A stretch of DNA of 64,000 nt, taken from positions 98,646 through 162,645 of the forward strand of contig CAMLMV010000011.1 of the NCBI GenBank assembly GCA_946481275.1. Direction: 5' to 3'. Below the pieces are notes generated by a model. The model saw nothing but the letters and a program-made list of their open reading frames with translations, ran no database searches and was not told the DNA's origin. This stretch comes from an uncultured Massilia sp. GTDB lineage: Bacteria; Pseudomonadota; Gammaproteobacteria; Burkholderiales; Burkholderiaceae. Position numbers and translations under genes: made by a program. Each line of letters begins with the position of its first letter. The stretch's first letter is position 1. Positions 16,741 to 26,653 of the stretch are shown in pieces.

Positions 16741-17991
16741 TCAACCGTTCAATGCGGCGCCGAAATCGGCCAGCAGGTCGGCCGTGTCTTCGATCCCCAC
16801 CGACACGCGGATCAGCGATTCCGCGATACCCATGCTGGCGCGGCGCTCGGCGCCCATCTCGAAGAAGATCGTGTGTGCGACCGGGATGACGAGCGTGCGC
16901 GTGTCGCCCAGGTTCGATGCGGGAATCGCGACCTTCAGGCGGTTCAGGTAATCGAAGCAGTCGATGCCCTCCTTCAGCTCGAAACTGAACAGCGAGCCGT
17001 ACGCGCGGAACTGTTCGCTCGCCAGCTTGTGCTGCGGATGCGATTCCAGGCCAGGATAGTAGACGGCGGCGACGCGCTCGTCGGCCTCGAGCATGCGTGC
17101 CAATGCCAGCGCGTTCGCGCACGTGCGCTCCATGCGCAACGCGAGCGTTTCGGCGCCGACCGCGATGTGGTGGGCCGCTTCCGGCGCCAGCGATGCGCCG
17201 AAGTCGCGCAGCGCTTTCGCGCGCAGCTGGGCCATGCCCTGCGCGGCGGACGGCTGGCGGCGGAAGTTGTCGGCGATGTTCGGATAGGCGCTCCAGTCGA
17301 ACACGCCGGTGTCCGTCAGCGCGCCGCCCAGCGCCATGCCGTGGCCGCCGATCGACTTCGTCAGCGCGTTCACGACGAGGCCCGCGCCGACCGCCTTCGG
17401 ACGGAACAGATAGGGCGTCGTCATCGTGTTGTCGACGACGTACAGGATGCCGCGCGCGCGGCACAGCTCGCCGATGCGGGCCAGGTCCGCGATCTGCGTG
17501 CGCGGATTGGCGATCGTCTCGACGAACACGAGGCGCGTGTTGGCTTTTAGCGCCGCTTCCACGTTCGCGACGTCGGTCGCATCCACGAACGACACCTCGG
17601 TACCCTGCGCGGCCACCGTGTTCCACAGGCTGTTGGTATTCCCGAACAGGAACGAGGACGACACGACGTGATCACCCGCGCGCAGCAGTGCCTGCGCCAG
17701 CGCGCCGATCGCGGCCATGCCGGTGGCGAAGCACAGCGAGGCGACGCCGTCTTCCATCTTGCTGATCTTGTCTTCCAGCGCGCTGACGGTCGGGTTGCCC
17801 TGGCGGCCGTAGCGGAAGCCCGGTTCCTTGCCCTGGAAGACGGACGCGAGCTGGCGCGCATCCGTGTAGCCGAACGCGACCGACGTATGGATCGGCTTGT
17901 GCAGCGAGTTGTGCTCGATCGACTTCCTGCGATCGTTGTGCAGGATGGTGGTGGTGAAGCCGTAGTTGGCGAAGTTGGATTTGTCGCTCAT
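16741..17991 (-). CDS. metZ: O-succinylhomoserine sulfhydrylase
   Basis: A 416-residue PLP enzyme of the Cys/Met metabolism family. It forms homocysteine directly from an O-acylhomoserine and sulfide. Landmarks are RYGRQGNPTVSALEDKI, ATGMAAI (phosphate binding), VDNTMTTPY (PLP-binding Asp) and NALTKSIGGHG with the Schiff-base Lys. Position after purF matches the betaproteobacterial metZ context; substrate choice (succinyl or acetyl) cannot be fixed from sequence. The MSDKSNFANYG start was taken at 17991; the frame stays open upstream through purF. Two hairpins lie in the purF-metZ gap. Confidence 0.92.
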   Translation of the reverse strand: MSDKSNFANYGFTTTILHNDRRKSIEHNSLHKPIHTSVAFGYTDARQLASVFQGKEPGFRYGRQGNPTVSALEDKISKMEDGVASLCFATGMAAIGALAQALLRAGDHVVSSSFLFGNTNSLWNTVAAQGTEVSFVDATDVANVEAALKANTRLVFVETIANPRTQIADLARIGELCRARGILYVVDNTMTTPYLFRPKAVGAGLVVNALTKSIGGHGMALGGALTDTGVFDWSAYPNIADNFRRQPSAAQGMAQLRAKALRDFGASLAPEAAHHIAVGAETLALRMERTCANALALARMLEADERVAAVYYPGLESHPQHKLASEQFRAYGSLFSFELKEGIDCFDYLNRLKVAIPASNLGDTRTLVIPVAHTIFFEMGAERRASMGIAESLIRVSVGIEDTADLLADFGAALNG

Positions 17992-18003
17992 GGTGTCGAA
18001 ATG

Positions 18004-18025
18004 AAAACGGGCGCCAGGGCGCCCG
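18004..18025 (-). terminator. terminator-like hairpin directly upstream of metZ
   Basis: Read on the minus strand, CGGGCGCC/GGCGCCCG with a two-base loop is followed by TTTTCATTT, ending about 12 bases before the metZ ATG. It has the form of an intrinsic terminator between purF and metZ. Confidence 0.6.
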
Positions 18026-18040
18026 ATGAATGCAATACAA

Positions 18041-18062
18041 ACGCCGGCGCGCGCGCCGGCGT
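18041..18062. repeat. perfect 22-nt GC palindrome after purF
   Basis: A fully self-complementary sequence (ACGCCGGCGC then its reverse complement, separated by GC) lies seven bases past the purF stop. Read on the minus strand it is followed by TTTGTATT, so it may be a weak terminator or 3'-end stabiliser. Confidence 0.6.
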
Positions 18063-18068
18063 CCGGGC

Positions 18069-19592
18069 TCATTCCGCCGCGACGGGCGGGTTCAGGTTCA
18101 GCTGCGTGCGCACGACGTCTTCCTGCGACTTGCCCGACGACTTGTGGCGCACGTGCTCCAGCTGGTCGAGGTAGGCCGGCGTGACGTCGCCCGTGATGTA
18201 GACGCCGTCGAAGCACGACGCTTCCACGTTCGTCAGGGCCGGGTTGACGTCCGAGATCGACTTCTTCAGCGCATCGAGATCCTGGTAGACGAGGCGGTCG
18301 GCCGTGATCTCGCGGCACACTTCCTCGACGGTGCGGCCGTGGGCGATCAGTTCGTCGCGCGTCGGCATGTCGATGCCGTAAACGTTCGGGTACAGGACCG
18401 GCGGCGCGGCGGAGGCGAAGAACACCTTGCGGGCGCCCGATTCGCGTGCCATCTGCACGATCTCGCGGCTCGTCGTGCCGCGCACGATGGAGTCGTCGAC
18501 GAGCAGCACGTTCTTGTCCTTGAATTCGGACGGGATCGCGTTCAGCTTCTGGCGCACCGACTTCTTGCGCATCGCCTGGCCCGGCATGATGAACGTGCGG
18601 CCGACGTAGCGGTTCTTGATGAAGCCTTCGCGGTATTCGACGCCCAGCTTCAGCGCGAGCTGGATGGCGGCCGGGCGCGACGAGTCGGGAATCGGCATCA
18701 CGACGTCGATCTCTTCGACCGGAATCTCCTTGCGGATCTTCTCGGCCAGGTATTCGCCCATGCGCAGGCGGGTGGCGTACACGGAGGCGCCGTCGATCAC
18801 GGAGTCCGGGCGGGCCAGGTAGACGTATTCGAACGCGCACGGATTCAGCGACGGGTTCTCGGCGCACTGGCGCGTATGCAGCTGGCGCTCGGCGTCGACC
18901 CAGACGGCTTCGCCCGGCGCGATGTCACGCACGAAGCGGAAGCCCAGGCCTTCCAGCGCGACGGATTCGCTGGCGACGAGGTATTCCGGGCCGTTCTCCG
19001 TCTCGTTGATGCCGAGGCACAGCGGACGGATGCCGAACGGGTCGCGGAACGCGAGCAGGCCGTGGCCGGCGATCTGGGCGATGACGGCGTACGCGCCGCG
19101 CACGCGGCGGTGCACGTGCGCGACGGCCTTGAACACGGCGTCCGGATCGAGCGAGTACCCATCGGCCGCGGTGGCGATCTCGTGGGCCAGCACGTTCAGC
19201 AGGACTTCCGAGTCGGAGTTCGTGTTGACGTGGCGGCGGTCGATGCGGAACAGTTCTTCCTTCAGCTGTTCCTGGTTCGTGAGGTTACCGTTGTGCGCCA
19301 GCGTGATGCCGAACGGGGCATTCACGTAGAACGGCTGCGCTTCCTCTTCGCTCGACGAGCCGGCGGTCGGATAGCGGCAGTGGCCGATGCCGGAATTGCC
19401 TTGCAGCGAACGCATGTTACGCGTGCGGAAAACGTCACGCACGAGGCCGTTGGCCTTGTACATCGAGAACATGCTGCTGTGATTGGTTGCAATCCCCGCC
19501 GCATCCTGACCGCGGTGCTGCAACAGCAGCAACGCATCATATAACAGCTGGTTGACGGGGGCTTGCGAGACGACGCCGACGATGCCACACAT
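18069..19592 (-). CDS. purF: amidophosphoribosyltransferase
   Basis: A 507-residue enzyme for the first committed step of purine synthesis (PRPP plus glutamine to phosphoribosylamine). The catalytic Cys2 is in MCGIVGVVS, with no propeptide, as in the E. coli class. The glutaminase domain contains [10 protein letters not shown] and AHNGNLTN. The phosphoribosyltransferase half has the PRPP loop [14 protein letters not shown]. It follows cvpA by 40 bp in the usual cvpA-purF operon. Confidence 0.97.
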   Translation of the reverse strand: MCGIVGVVSQAPVNQLLYDALLLLQHRGQDAAGIATNHSSMFSMYKANGLVRDVFRTRNMRSLQGNSGIGHCRYPTAGSSSEEEAQPFYVNAPFGITLAHNGNLTNQEQLKEELFRIDRRHVNTNSDSEVLLNVLAHEIATAADGYSLDPDAVFKAVAHVHRRVRGAYAVIAQIAGHGLLAFRDPFGIRPLCLGINETENGPEYLVASESVALEGLGFRFVRDIAPGEAVWVDAERQLHTRQCAENPSLNPCAFEYVYLARPDSVIDGASVYATRLRMGEYLAEKIRKEIPVEEIDVVMPIPDSSRPAAIQLALKLGVEYREGFIKNRYVGRTFIMPGQAMRKKSVRQKLNAIPSEFKDKNVLLVDDSIVRGTTSREIVQMARESGARKVFFASAAPPVLYPNVYGIDMPTRDELIAHGRTVEEVCREITADRLVYQDLDALKKSISDVNPALTNVEASCFDGVYITGDVTPAYLDQLEHVRHKSSGKSQEDVVRTQLNLNPPVAAE

Positions 19593-19632
19593 GGTGTGCT
19601 CCTAAACTTGGACAGCTAGACAAAAGGGTGTT

Positions 19633-20121
19633 TCAAAACTGCACGTGCTGCGCGAAGGCAGCGGGCAAGAAAGGTTTGACTGTGCGCGCTCCGGTTTCCG
19701 CCATGGGCGAGAACAGCGCGTCTTTCCAGAAAGCCTGTTGGGGGATGGATGTCATCCCGCACAATATGACGCCGGCCAGCACGATCACAATACCCCGCCC
19801 CAATCCGAACAGGCCGCCGAGGCCGCGATCGGCCAGGGACAGGCCGGAGGCCTCGATCAGGGCGCTGATCGCGAGGGCCAGCAGGCCCATCAGCACGCGC
19901 ACGCCGAGGAACAGTGCAATGAAGGCAACGATCAGCCGCAAGGCTTCGCCCGGAATCACGGATGGTAGCATGGGTGCCAGTTTCGCGCCGAAGGCGTTGG
20001 CCACGATGAAGGCCGCCACCCAGCCGACCAGCGACAGGATTTCCTTGACCAGGCCGCGCATGGTGCTGATGACGACCGACGAGATCAGGATGAACAGCAC
20101 CACGTAGTCGAAAATCGTCAC
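19633..20121 (-). CDS. cvpA: CvpA family membrane protein
   Basis: A 162-residue inner-membrane protein with about four hydrophobic segments (FDYVVLFILISSVV; VGWVAAFIVANAF; IVAFIALFLGVRVL; GIVIVLAGVILCG). CvpA is required for colicin V production in E. coli and sits before purF in many proteobacteria; its molecular function is unclear. The start lies 13 bp after the SPOR gene stop. Confidence 0.92.
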   Translation of the reverse strand: MTIFDYVVLFILISSVVISTMRGLVKEILSLVGWVAAFIVANAFGAKLAPMLPSVIPGEALRLIVAFIALFLGVRVLMGLLALAISALIEASGLSLADRGLGGLFGLGRGIVIVLAGVILCGMTSIPQQAFWKDALFSPMAETGARTVKPFLPAAFAQHVQF

Positions 20122-20134
20122 GGCTTCTACAGGA

Positions 20135-21148
20135 TCAGACCGGGGTCATGGCGCCGGACAAGCCCAGGCGGCCCAGCTTGGCGCGTACTTTCTCGGCGTC
20201 TTCCTTGTTCAGGGGACCGACGCGTACGCGGATCAGTTCGCCGGATGGGGTGGACGTCTTCTGCGTGTACGACGAGATGCCCGCTTCGCGCAGCTTCGCC
20301 TGCACTTCCGCCGCCTTTTCCTGGCTCGACAGCGCGGCCACCTGCAGCACGAAGCGCTGCGACGCGGACTCGGCCGGCTTCTCTTTCTCGGCCGGCTTGC
20401 CTTCCAGGATGGCGATGGCGCGCGCCGCGTCGTCCTTCGGCTTCACGGGTTTATCCTCGGCCTTCTTCGCCTTCTCGCGGGCTTCACGCGCGAGGCGCTC
20501 CGCCTTCTCGCGCTCGGCCCTGTCGTGCTCGGCTTTCTCGCGTTCGGCCTTTTCCTTTTCGGCGAGGCGGGCTTCGGCCTTCGCATCCCTGTGCTCGGCC
20601 TTGGGCGTTTCCTTGTGTTCGGGCTTGTGCTCGACCTTGGGTTCAGGTTTCGGCGCGATCACGGCCGGCGGCTGCGTCGCTACGCTCTCGGGCCTGGCGG
20701 CGGCGACGGCAGCCGGCGCCTTGGCTGCGGGCGCGGGCGCGGGCGCGGGCGGCGGTGCATCGATCACTTCCTCGTCCTTGTCGACGCTGTCGGCGGCGGA
20801 CACGGCCTTGTCGGCGGCCGGCACGGGCAGCGGCGCGGCCTTGTCCTTGGCGGGAATCTGGATCGCGATGTCGCCGGCGAGCGGCTTGGGCTCGGAATCG
20901 AGCAGCATCGGCAGGCCGACGGCGGCCGCGAGCGCCAGCGCGATGGCGCCGACGAGGCGGCGCCGGGCGCGCTTCTTTTCGGGGAGCATGGGATCGGCAC
21001 CGGGACGGCGCGTCGCGCCGCCTCCGGCGTTGGTGGCGCGCTTGGCGCGGGCGCGCTCGCCGAGAGCGGCGTCGTCGTCCTTGCTGTAGAAGCGGCCACT
21101 GTCCTCGGTGAGGCGGTCCTGCTTGCTTTTACGGGAGAACAAGCCCAT
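20135..21148 (-). CDS. DedD-like SPOR domain cell-division protein
   Basis: A 337-residue protein with a charged cytosolic N-terminus (~60 residues), one transmembrane helix (LVGAIALALAAAVGLPMLL, ~65-84), and a long Pro/Ala- then Lys/Glu-rich periplasmic linker. A C-terminal SPOR domain follows (RFVLQVAALSSQEKAAEVQAKL...RVRVGPLNKEDAEKVRAKL). SPOR domains bind denuded peptidoglycan at the division site. The place between folC and cvpA is that of dedD. The repeated EKAERE heptads suggest an extended helix. Confidence 0.88.
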   Translation of the reverse strand: MGLFSRKSKQDRLTEDSGRFYSKDDDAALGERARAKRATNAGGGATRRPGADPMLPEKKRARRRLVGAIALALAAAVGLPMLLDSEPKPLAGDIAIQIPAKDKAAPLPVPAADKAVSAADSVDKDEEVIDAPPPAPAPAPAAKAPAAVAAARPESVATQPPAVIAPKPEPKVEHKPEHKETPKAEHRDAKAEARLAEKEKAEREKAEHDRAEREKAERLAREAREKAKKAEDKPVKPKDDAARAIAILEGKPAEKEKPAESASQRFVLQVAALSSQEKAAEVQAKLREAGISSYTQKTSTPSGELIRVRVGPLNKEDAEKVRAKLGRLGLSGAMTPV

Positions 21149-21159
21149 GCGGTGTCACG

Positions 21160-22458
21160 TCAATGAAGAGAGGATTTACGGGCCGCCATCACGCCAGCCA
21201 CGGTATAGAACGAGCCAAAGACCACTATTCTATCATCCTGTCCGGCCCGGCTTGTTGCATCTGCGAATGCCTCGGCCGGATTCGCGAACGTTTTGACCGA
21301 GAATTCGTCGTCTTTCGCACCACTCGGCTTCAATGCCTGCAGCTTTTCGGCCAGCACGGCCGGGTCGGCCGAGCGAGGCGACGGCAGCGCCGTCACGCAC
21401 CAGTGGTCGATGTTCGGCGCCAGGTGGGCGACGACGGCGTCGATGTCCTTGTCCTGCATGATGCCGAACACGGCGTACGTGAACCGGTGGAACCCCATGT
21501 TGCCCAGGTTCTGGGCGAGCGTCGCGGCCGCGTGCGGGTTGTGCGCGACGTCGAGGATCGTCGTCGGACGGCCCGCCAGCACCTGGAAGCGGCCCGGCAG
21601 TTCGACCATCGCGAGGCCCGCGCGCGTTTCCTGTGCGCCCACCGGCAACACGTTGCGCAGCGCTTCCAGCGCGGCCAGCGCGGCCGACGCGTTCAGCAGC
21701 TGGTTGGCGCCGCGCAGCGCCGGATACGCGAGCGAATTGCGGCGCTGCGTGCGGCCGCCGTAGGCCCATTGCTGCTTGTCGCCCTGGTAGTTGAAGTCGC
21801 GGCCCAGCAGCCACAGGTCGGCGCCGATGTCTTCCGCATGCTTGATCAGCGATTGCGGCGGCAGCGGATCGCTGCAGATGGCCGGCTTGCCGGGGCGGAA
21901 GATGCCGGCCTTCTCGAAGCCGATCTCTTCGCGCGTGTCGCCGAGATAATCCTTGTGGTCGATGTCGATGCTCGTGACGATGGACACGTCCGCATCGACC
22001 ACGTTCACGGCATCCAGGCGGCCGCCGAGGCCCACTTCCAGGATCGCCACGTCGACGCCGGACGTCGACAGCAGGTGCATGATCGCGAGCGTCGTGAATT
22101 CGAAATACGTGAGGTCGATCTCGCCGCGGCGCGCTTCGACTTCATCGAAGGCCGCGATCAGGGAGGCGTCGCTCGCCATCTCGCCGTTGATGCGGGCGCG
22201 CTCGTTGAAATCGAGGAAGTGCGGCTTGATGTACAGGCCGACCTTGTAGCCGCTCTGCAGCAGGATGGCTTCCAGCATGGCGCAGGTCGAGCCCTTGCCG
22301 TTGGTACCCGCGACCATGATCACGGGACAGGAAAAGGCGAGGCCCATGCGCTCCTTGACGGTGCGCACGCGGTCCAGGCCCATGTCGATGTGGGTTTCGG
22401 CATGGCGCGACTCGAGCAGCGCCAGCCAGTCGGGCAAGGTGGTCGGGAGATTAGGCAT
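21160..22458 (-). CDS. folC: folylpolyglutamate/dihydrofolate synthase
   Basis: A 432-residue Mur-ligase-family enzyme that adds glutamate to folates. The ATP loop is VAGTNGKGSTCAMLEA; later motifs are ILEVGLGGRLDAVNVV, SIDIDHKDYLG and the C-terminal domain start VELPGRFQVL with LDVAHNPHAA. FolC often has both dihydrofolate and folylpolyglutamate synthase activity. It follows accD in the common accD-folC order; the two are separated by a 15-bp perfect stem. Confidence 0.95.
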   Translation of the reverse strand: MPNLPTTLPDWLALLESRHAETHIDMGLDRVRTVKERMGLAFSCPVIMVAGTNGKGSTCAMLEAILLQSGYKVGLYIKPHFLDFNERARINGEMASDASLIAAFDEVEARRGEIDLTYFEFTTLAIMHLLSTSGVDVAILEVGLGGRLDAVNVVDADVSIVTSIDIDHKDYLGDTREEIGFEKAGIFRPGKPAICSDPLPPQSLIKHAEDIGADLWLLGRDFNYQGDKQQWAYGGRTQRRNSLAYPALRGANQLLNASAALAALEALRNVLPVGAQETRAGLAMVELPGRFQVLAGRPTTILDVAHNPHAAATLAQNLGNMGFHRFTYAVFGIMQDKDIDAVVAHLAPNIDHWCVTALPSPRSADPAVLAEKLQALKPSGAKDDEFSVKTFANPAEAFADATSRAGQDDRIVVFGSFYTVAGVMAARKSSLH

Positions 22459-22478
22459 GGGATGGCGTCCGGAATGCG

Positions 22479-22516
22479 CGCGCGGCCGGCTGCCTCAGGA
22501 AGCAGCCGGCCGCGCG
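22479..22516. repeat. 15-bp perfect stem-loop in the accD-folC gap
   Basis: CGCGCGGCCGGCTGC pairs with GCAGCCGGCCGCGCG across an eight-base loop. No T-run follows on the minus strand, so it is not a standard terminator. It could cap the accD message 3' end or hinder read-through to folC. Confidence 0.75.
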
Positions 22517-22527
22517 GTGACAACGAA

Positions 22528-23400
22528 TCAAGCGATGACGTCGGCCGGCTGGCTTTGCAGCAGGGCGAGCAGTTGCGCGATTTCTTCGCGCATCTTGCGG
22601 CGGTCGACGATCATGTCGACGGCGCCTTTTTGCACGAGGAACTCGGAGCGCTGGAAGCCTTCCGGCAGCTTTTCGCGCACGGTGTTCTCGATGACGCGCG
22701 GGCCCGCGAAGCCGATCAGGGCTTTCGGCTCGGCGATGACGACGTCACCCATGAACGCGAACGAAGCGGACACGCCGCCCGTCGTCGGGTCGGTCAGCAC
22801 GCTGATGAACGGCAGTTTTTTCTCGGACAGCTTGGTCAGCATCGAGGTGGTCTTGGCCATCTGCATCAGCGACAGCAGGCCTTCCTGCATGCGCGCCCCG
22901 CCGCTGGCGGTGATGCAGATGAACGGCAACTTCTGCTCGAGCGCCACCTGGGCGCCGCGCACGAAGCGCTCGCCGTTGACGGAGCCCATCGTGCCGGCCA
23001 TGAATTCGTAGGCGAAGCAGGCAACCACGACCGGCAGGCTCATGATCGAACCGCCCTGCACGACCATCGAATCGGTCTCGCCGGTGGCTTCCATCGCGTC
23101 CTTCAGGCGGTCAGGATATTTCTTGCTGTCTTTGAACTTGAGCGTATCGACCGGCAGCACGTCCTGGCCGATCTCGTAGCGGCCGCCTTCATCGAGCAGC
23201 GCGTCGAGGCGTTCGCGGGCGCGGATACGCATGTGATGGCTGCATTTCGGGCAGACATGCAGGTTCGACTCCAGGTCGGCGCGGTACAGGACCGACTCGC
23301 ACGACGGGCACTTGACCCACAGGCCTTCGGGCATGGTCTGGCGTTTGGCGGCATCGGAGCGCTGGATCCGGGGGGGCAGCAGCTTTTCCAACCAACTCAT
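22528..23400 (-). CDS. accD: acetyl-CoA carboxylase carboxyltransferase subunit beta
   Basis: A 290-residue subunit that with AccA transfers carboxyl from carboxybiotin to acetyl-CoA. The N-terminal zinc ribbon is CPSCESVL with [10 protein letters not shown]. The crotonase-type core contains [21 protein letters not shown] and [24 protein letters not shown] follows AAAGGAGAGA. It lies after trpA and a repeat cluster in the usual betaproteobacterial order. Confidence 0.97.
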   Translation of the reverse strand: MSWLEKLLPPRIQRSDAAKRQTMPEGLWVKCPSCESVLYRADLESNLHVCPKCSHHMRIRARERLDALLDEGGRYEIGQDVLPVDTLKFKDSKKYPDRLKDAMEATGETDSMVVQGGSIMSLPVVVACFAYEFMAGTMGSVNGERFVRGAQVALEQKLPFICITASGGARMQEGLLSLMQMAKTTSMLTKLSEKKLPFISVLTDPTTGGVSASFAFMGDVVIAEPKALIGFAGPRVIENTVREKLPEGFQRSEFLVQKGAVDMIVDRRKMREEIAQLLALLQSQPADVIA

Positions 23401-23544
23401 GTTCTCTCCTTTGCGGCAATTCTGGAATTGGGCGTAGTGTAGCCGTTCGCATCAGGCTTGTCGAATTCTTGCCGTTAATTACTTGCCTTTCAAACAAAGT
23501 TGCGTTAGCAGAAATGAGAACCGGGGTGCGTGGCCCCACGGTCC

Positions 23545-23691
23545 AATTCGGGGTCAGAGCACGTTTTCCAATGGGGTGATAACGCTCCATCGATCAATTG
23601 ATTCGCCATGGCGCCGCTCAGCCCTCCCTCTCAGTCAGCAAGTTTGTCTGGCAACCGATCAATTATCCGAAAAAGTGCTCTGACCCCGAAT
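23545..23691. repeat. REP-like repeat cluster B: one inverted pair
   Basis: One forward copy AATTCGGGGTCAGAGCAC (23545-23567 with its T tail) and one inverted copy (23669-23691) flank about 101 nt of unique sequence. No gene is supported in the 344-bp gap between accD and trpA apart from this cluster and the trpA terminator. Confidence 0.85.
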
Positions 23692-23700
23692 CTGGGCAAT

Positions 23701-23724
23701 AAAAAACCGGGGCGAGCCCCGGTT
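23701..23724 (-). terminator. rho-independent terminator of the trp genes
   Basis: AACCGGGG/CCCCGGTT with loop CGAG; on the minus strand the stem runs into TTTTTT, 20 bp past the trpA stop. Confidence 0.88.
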
Positions 23725-23744
23725 CGTTGCGCGCTGCGGATGGA

Positions 23745-24545
23745 TCAGCGAGCGTCCAATGCCTCCCGGATCCCGGCCACGAAGGTGCGTACGGCCGCCG
23801 GGCCCTGCTCTTTCGGCGTATTTTCCAGCTCCTGGATGATGCGGCTGCCGATGACGACCGCGTCGGCGACGCTGGCCACCGATTTCGCCGTCTGCGCGTC
23901 GCGGATGCCGAAGCCCACGCCGATCGGCAGCTTGACGTGCTCGCGGATCGCGGCCACGCGCTTGGCCACGTCGGCCGTGTCGATGCCGCCGGCACCCGTC
24001 ACACCCTTCAGCGACACGTAGTAGCTGAAGCCGCTGCCATGGCGCGCCACCTGCTTCACGCGCTCGGTGGTCGACGTCGGCGCGAGCAGGAAAATCATGT
24101 CGAGACCGTTGGCCTTCATCTCGGCCGCGAACGCTTCGCATTCTTCCGGCGGGTAGTCGACGACGATGGCGCCGTCGGCACCGGCCGCCTTGGCCCGGCG
24201 GACGAATTCGCCCTGGCCCATGCGCTCGATCGGGTTCGCATAACCCATCAGCACGACCGGGGTGTGCTGGTTCGTTTTGCGGAATTCGGCGACGTAGCCG
24301 AACACGTCGGTCATGCTGACGCCGAAGGTGAGCGCTCGCTCGCAGGCGCGCTGGATGACGGGGCCTTCCGCCATCGGGTCGGAGAACGGGACGCCCAGTT
24401 CGAGGACGTCGGCGCCGCCTTCCACGAGGGCGTGCAGCAGCGGGACGGTCAGTTCCGGGGCCGGGTCGCCAGCGGTGATGAAGGTGACGAGGCCGGTCTT
24501 GCCCTCTTCCTTGAGGGCAGCGAAGGTTTGTGCGATACGGGACAT
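23745..24545 (-). CDS. trpA: tryptophan synthase alpha chain
   Basis: A 266-residue TIM-barrel subunit that cleaves indole-3-glycerol phosphate to indole. The catalytic Glu is in [41 protein letters not shown] and [12 protein letters not shown] are diagnostic. It is the last gene of trpF-trpB-trpA and ends at a strong terminator. Confidence 0.97.
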   Translation of the reverse strand: MSRIAQTFAALKEEGKTGLVTFITAGDPAPELTVPLLHALVEGGADVLELGVPFSDPMAEGPVIQRACERALTFGVSMTDVFGYVAEFRKTNQHTPVVLMGYANPIERMGQGEFVRRAKAAGADGAIVVDYPPEECEAFAAEMKANGLDMIFLLAPTSTTERVKQVARHGSGFSYYVSLKGVTGAGGIDTADVAKRVAAIREHVKLPIGVGFGIRDAQTAKSVASVADAVVIGSRIIQELENTPKEQGPAAVRTFVAGIREALDAR

Positions 24546-24612
24546 GCTGTTATTCCTTATTCTGTGGTTGCAAACGATGGGGCACGTCGAGAAACCTGCT
24601 GCGCGTTGCAGC

Positions 24613-24664
24613 TTTGGCCTGCGATGCTCGCTGTACTCTCGTACAGCTGCGCTTCTCGGCCAAA
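24613..24664. repeat. imperfect hairpin repeat in the trpB-trpA gap
   Basis: Arms starting TTTGGCC and ending GGCCAAA fold into an imperfect ~24-bp hairpin whose inner part, GCTGTAC/GTACAGC, is perfect around a four-base loop. It fills the centre of the 166-bp gap between trpB and trpA. The form is that of a REP-type element unrelated to the GGGGTCAGAGC family. Confidence 0.65.
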
Positions 24665-24711
24665 TCTGCTGCCGCTCGCGACGGTTCTTCGAGGTCCCCG
24701 TTGATTGGGTC

Positions 24712-25968
24712 TCAGCCGAAGTTGAGTCCCGCCCGTTGCGCCACGGTGTGCATGTCCTTGTCGCCGCGGCCCGACAGGTTCACCAGGATGATCTGGTCCT
24801 TGGGCAGGGTCGGCGCCAGCTTGGCGGCGTAGGCGATCGCGTGCGACGATTCCAGCGCGGGGATGATGCCCTCGATGCGGCAGCAGTCGTGGAAGGCGGC
24901 CAGCGCCTCGTCGTCCGTGATCGACACGTACTCGGCACGCTGGCTGTCCTTCAGCCACGCGTGTTCCGGACCGACGCCCGGATAATCCAGGCCCGCCGAG
25001 ACCGAATGCGTCTCGATGATCTGGCCGTGCTCGTCCTGCAGCAGGTAGGTCCGGTTGCCGTGCAGGACGCCGGGGAAGCCGGCCGTCAGGGACGCCGCGT
25101 GCTTGCCGGAGTCGAGGCCCTCGCCCGCCGCCTCGACGCCCACGAGCTTCACGCCCGGCTCGTCGATGTACGGATAAAAGATGCCCATCGCGTTCGAGCC
25201 GCCGCCGATGCAGGCGACGACGTAGTCCGGCTGGCGGCCCGTCATCTGCGGCATCTGCACGCGGCATTCCTCGCCGATCACGGACTGGAAGTCGCGCACC
25301 ATCATCGGATACGGGTGCGGACCGGCGACCGTGCCGATGATGTAGAACGTGTTCTCGATGTTCGTGACCCAGTCGCGCATCGCTTCGTTGAGCGCGTCCT
25401 TCAGCGTCCTGGAACCGGATTCCACCGGCACGACGGTCGCGCCCAGCAGCTTCATGCGGTAGACGTTCTGCGCCTGGCGCTTGACGTCCTCGCTGCCCAT
25501 GTAGATGACGCATTCGAGGCCGAAGCGGGCGCAGATCGTGGCCGTCGCGACGCCGTGCTGGCCGGCGCCCGTCTCGGCGATGATGCGCGGCTTGCCCATG
25601 CGTTTCGCGAGCAGCGCCTGGCCGATCACGTTGTTGATCTTGTGGGCGCCCGTGTGGTTCAGGTCTTCGCGCTTGAAGAAGATCTGCGCGCCGCGATTTT
25701 CCTTAGCGTTCTGCTCCGACCAGCGCTTGGCGTGGTAGACGGGCGACGGACGGCCGACGAAGTGCGCCAGCTCGTAGCGGAATTCTTCGAGGAATTCGGG
25801 ATCCTGGCTGTAGCGCGCGTACGCGTCGTTCAGCTCGGCCAGCGCGTGGCTGAGCGTCTCGGCGACGAACGAGCCGCCGTATTGGCCGAAGTGGCCGGTG
25901 GTGTCCGGCAGTTGATAGTCGGGGGTCTTGAACAGCGCCTGGGCGCCTTTAACTTGATTGGCTTTCAT
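24712..25968 (-). CDS. trpB: tryptophan synthase beta chain
   Basis: A 418-residue PLP enzyme that joins indole and serine. Motifs are [13 protein letters not shown], the PLP Lys in [27 protein letters not shown], and the PLP phosphate loop [10 protein letters not shown]. Length is slightly above the ~397-residue norm owing to the N-terminus. The start overlaps the trpF 3' end by 20 bp, indicating coupling. Confidence 0.97.
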   Translation of the reverse strand: MKANQVKGAQALFKTPDYQLPDTTGHFGQYGGSFVAETLSHALAELNDAYARYSQDPEFLEEFRYELAHFVGRPSPVYHAKRWSEQNAKENRGAQIFFKREDLNHTGAHKINNVIGQALLAKRMGKPRIIAETGAGQHGVATATICARFGLECVIYMGSEDVKRQAQNVYRMKLLGATVVPVESGSRTLKDALNEAMRDWVTNIENTFYIIGTVAGPHPYPMMVRDFQSVIGEECRVQMPQMTGRQPDYVVACIGGGSNAMGIFYPYIDEPGVKLVGVEAAGEGLDSGKHAASLTAGFPGVLHGNRTYLLQDEHGQIIETHSVSAGLDYPGVGPEHAWLKDSQRAEYVSITDDEALAAFHDCCRIEGIIPALESSHAIAYAAKLAPTLPKDQIILVNLSGRGDKDMHTVAQRAGLNFG

Positions 25969-26644
25969 GATGTGTCTGACTCAAAAGGGTGGCATCGCCT
26001 GCCCGCACCGCGTCGATGAACGCGGCAATCTTGCGGGCATCCTTGATCCCCTTCGCCGCCTCGACACCGCTACTGATGTCGACCGCGAAGGGGCGTACTT
26101 GCGCCACCGCGCCAGTCACGTTGTGTACGCTCAAGCCACCACTCAAAACGACCCGAGGCGCGAGCTCTTTTGGAATAAGAGACCAATCGAAAACCTTTCC
26201 TGCGCCGCCGTAGGCATCCACGTACGTGTCGAGCAGCAAACCCGAGAACCAGGGAGAAGCGGCGCGGTATTGAGCTTCCGATTCTAGCAAATCGGCGGGG
26301 GTCGTGTCAGGTTTTACCCGGAATGCCCGCGTGAACGGCCTCTGCACGGCCTGCGCCAGTTGCGCGCATGCCTCCGGCGTCTCGTCGCCATGGAATTGCA
26401 GCAGCGACACCGGACCGGCCGCGACGACCGCGCGCACCTCGTCCACGGTCGCGTTGACGAACAGCGCGACGGCGTTCACGTACGGCGGCAGTTCACGGGC
26501 CAGCTCGGCGTAGCGCTCGTGCGTGACGTAGCGCGGGCTCTTCGGATAGAACACGAAGCCCAGGGCGTCGGCGCCGGCATCGACGGCAGCGTGCAGGTCT
26601 TGTTCGCGGGTGATGCCGCAGATCTTGATTCGGGTACGGGGCAT
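25949..26644 (-). CDS. trpF: phosphoribosylanthranilate isomerase
   Basis: A 231-residue TIM-barrel isomerase of tryptophan synthesis. Key motifs are [12 protein letters not shown] (catalytic Cys), [14 protein letters not shown] with the acid Asp, and ALSGGL-like [12 protein letters not shown] with DISSGVE. It overlaps trpB and follows truA by nine bases, the standard truA-trpF arrangement. Confidence 0.96.
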   Translation of the reverse strand: MPRTRIKICGITREQDLHAAVDAGADALGFVFYPKSPRYVTHERYAELARELPPYVNAVALFVNATVDEVRAVVAAGPVSLLQFHGDETPEACAQLAQAVQRPFTRAFRVKPDTTPADLLESEAQYRAASPWFSGLLLDTYVDAYGGAGKVFDWSLIPKELAPRVVLSGGLSVHNVTGAVAQVRPFAVDISSGVEAAKGIKDARKIAAFIDAVRAGDATLLSQTHHESQSS

Positions 26645-26653
26645 AGCGGAATG

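Noticed and set aside
24631..24646. CTGT-N8-ACAG match resembling an SOS box in the trpB-trpA gap
   Set aside because: It is the centre of a hairpin repeat, its spacer is not A/T-rich, and it is not in a promoter position for a damage gene.
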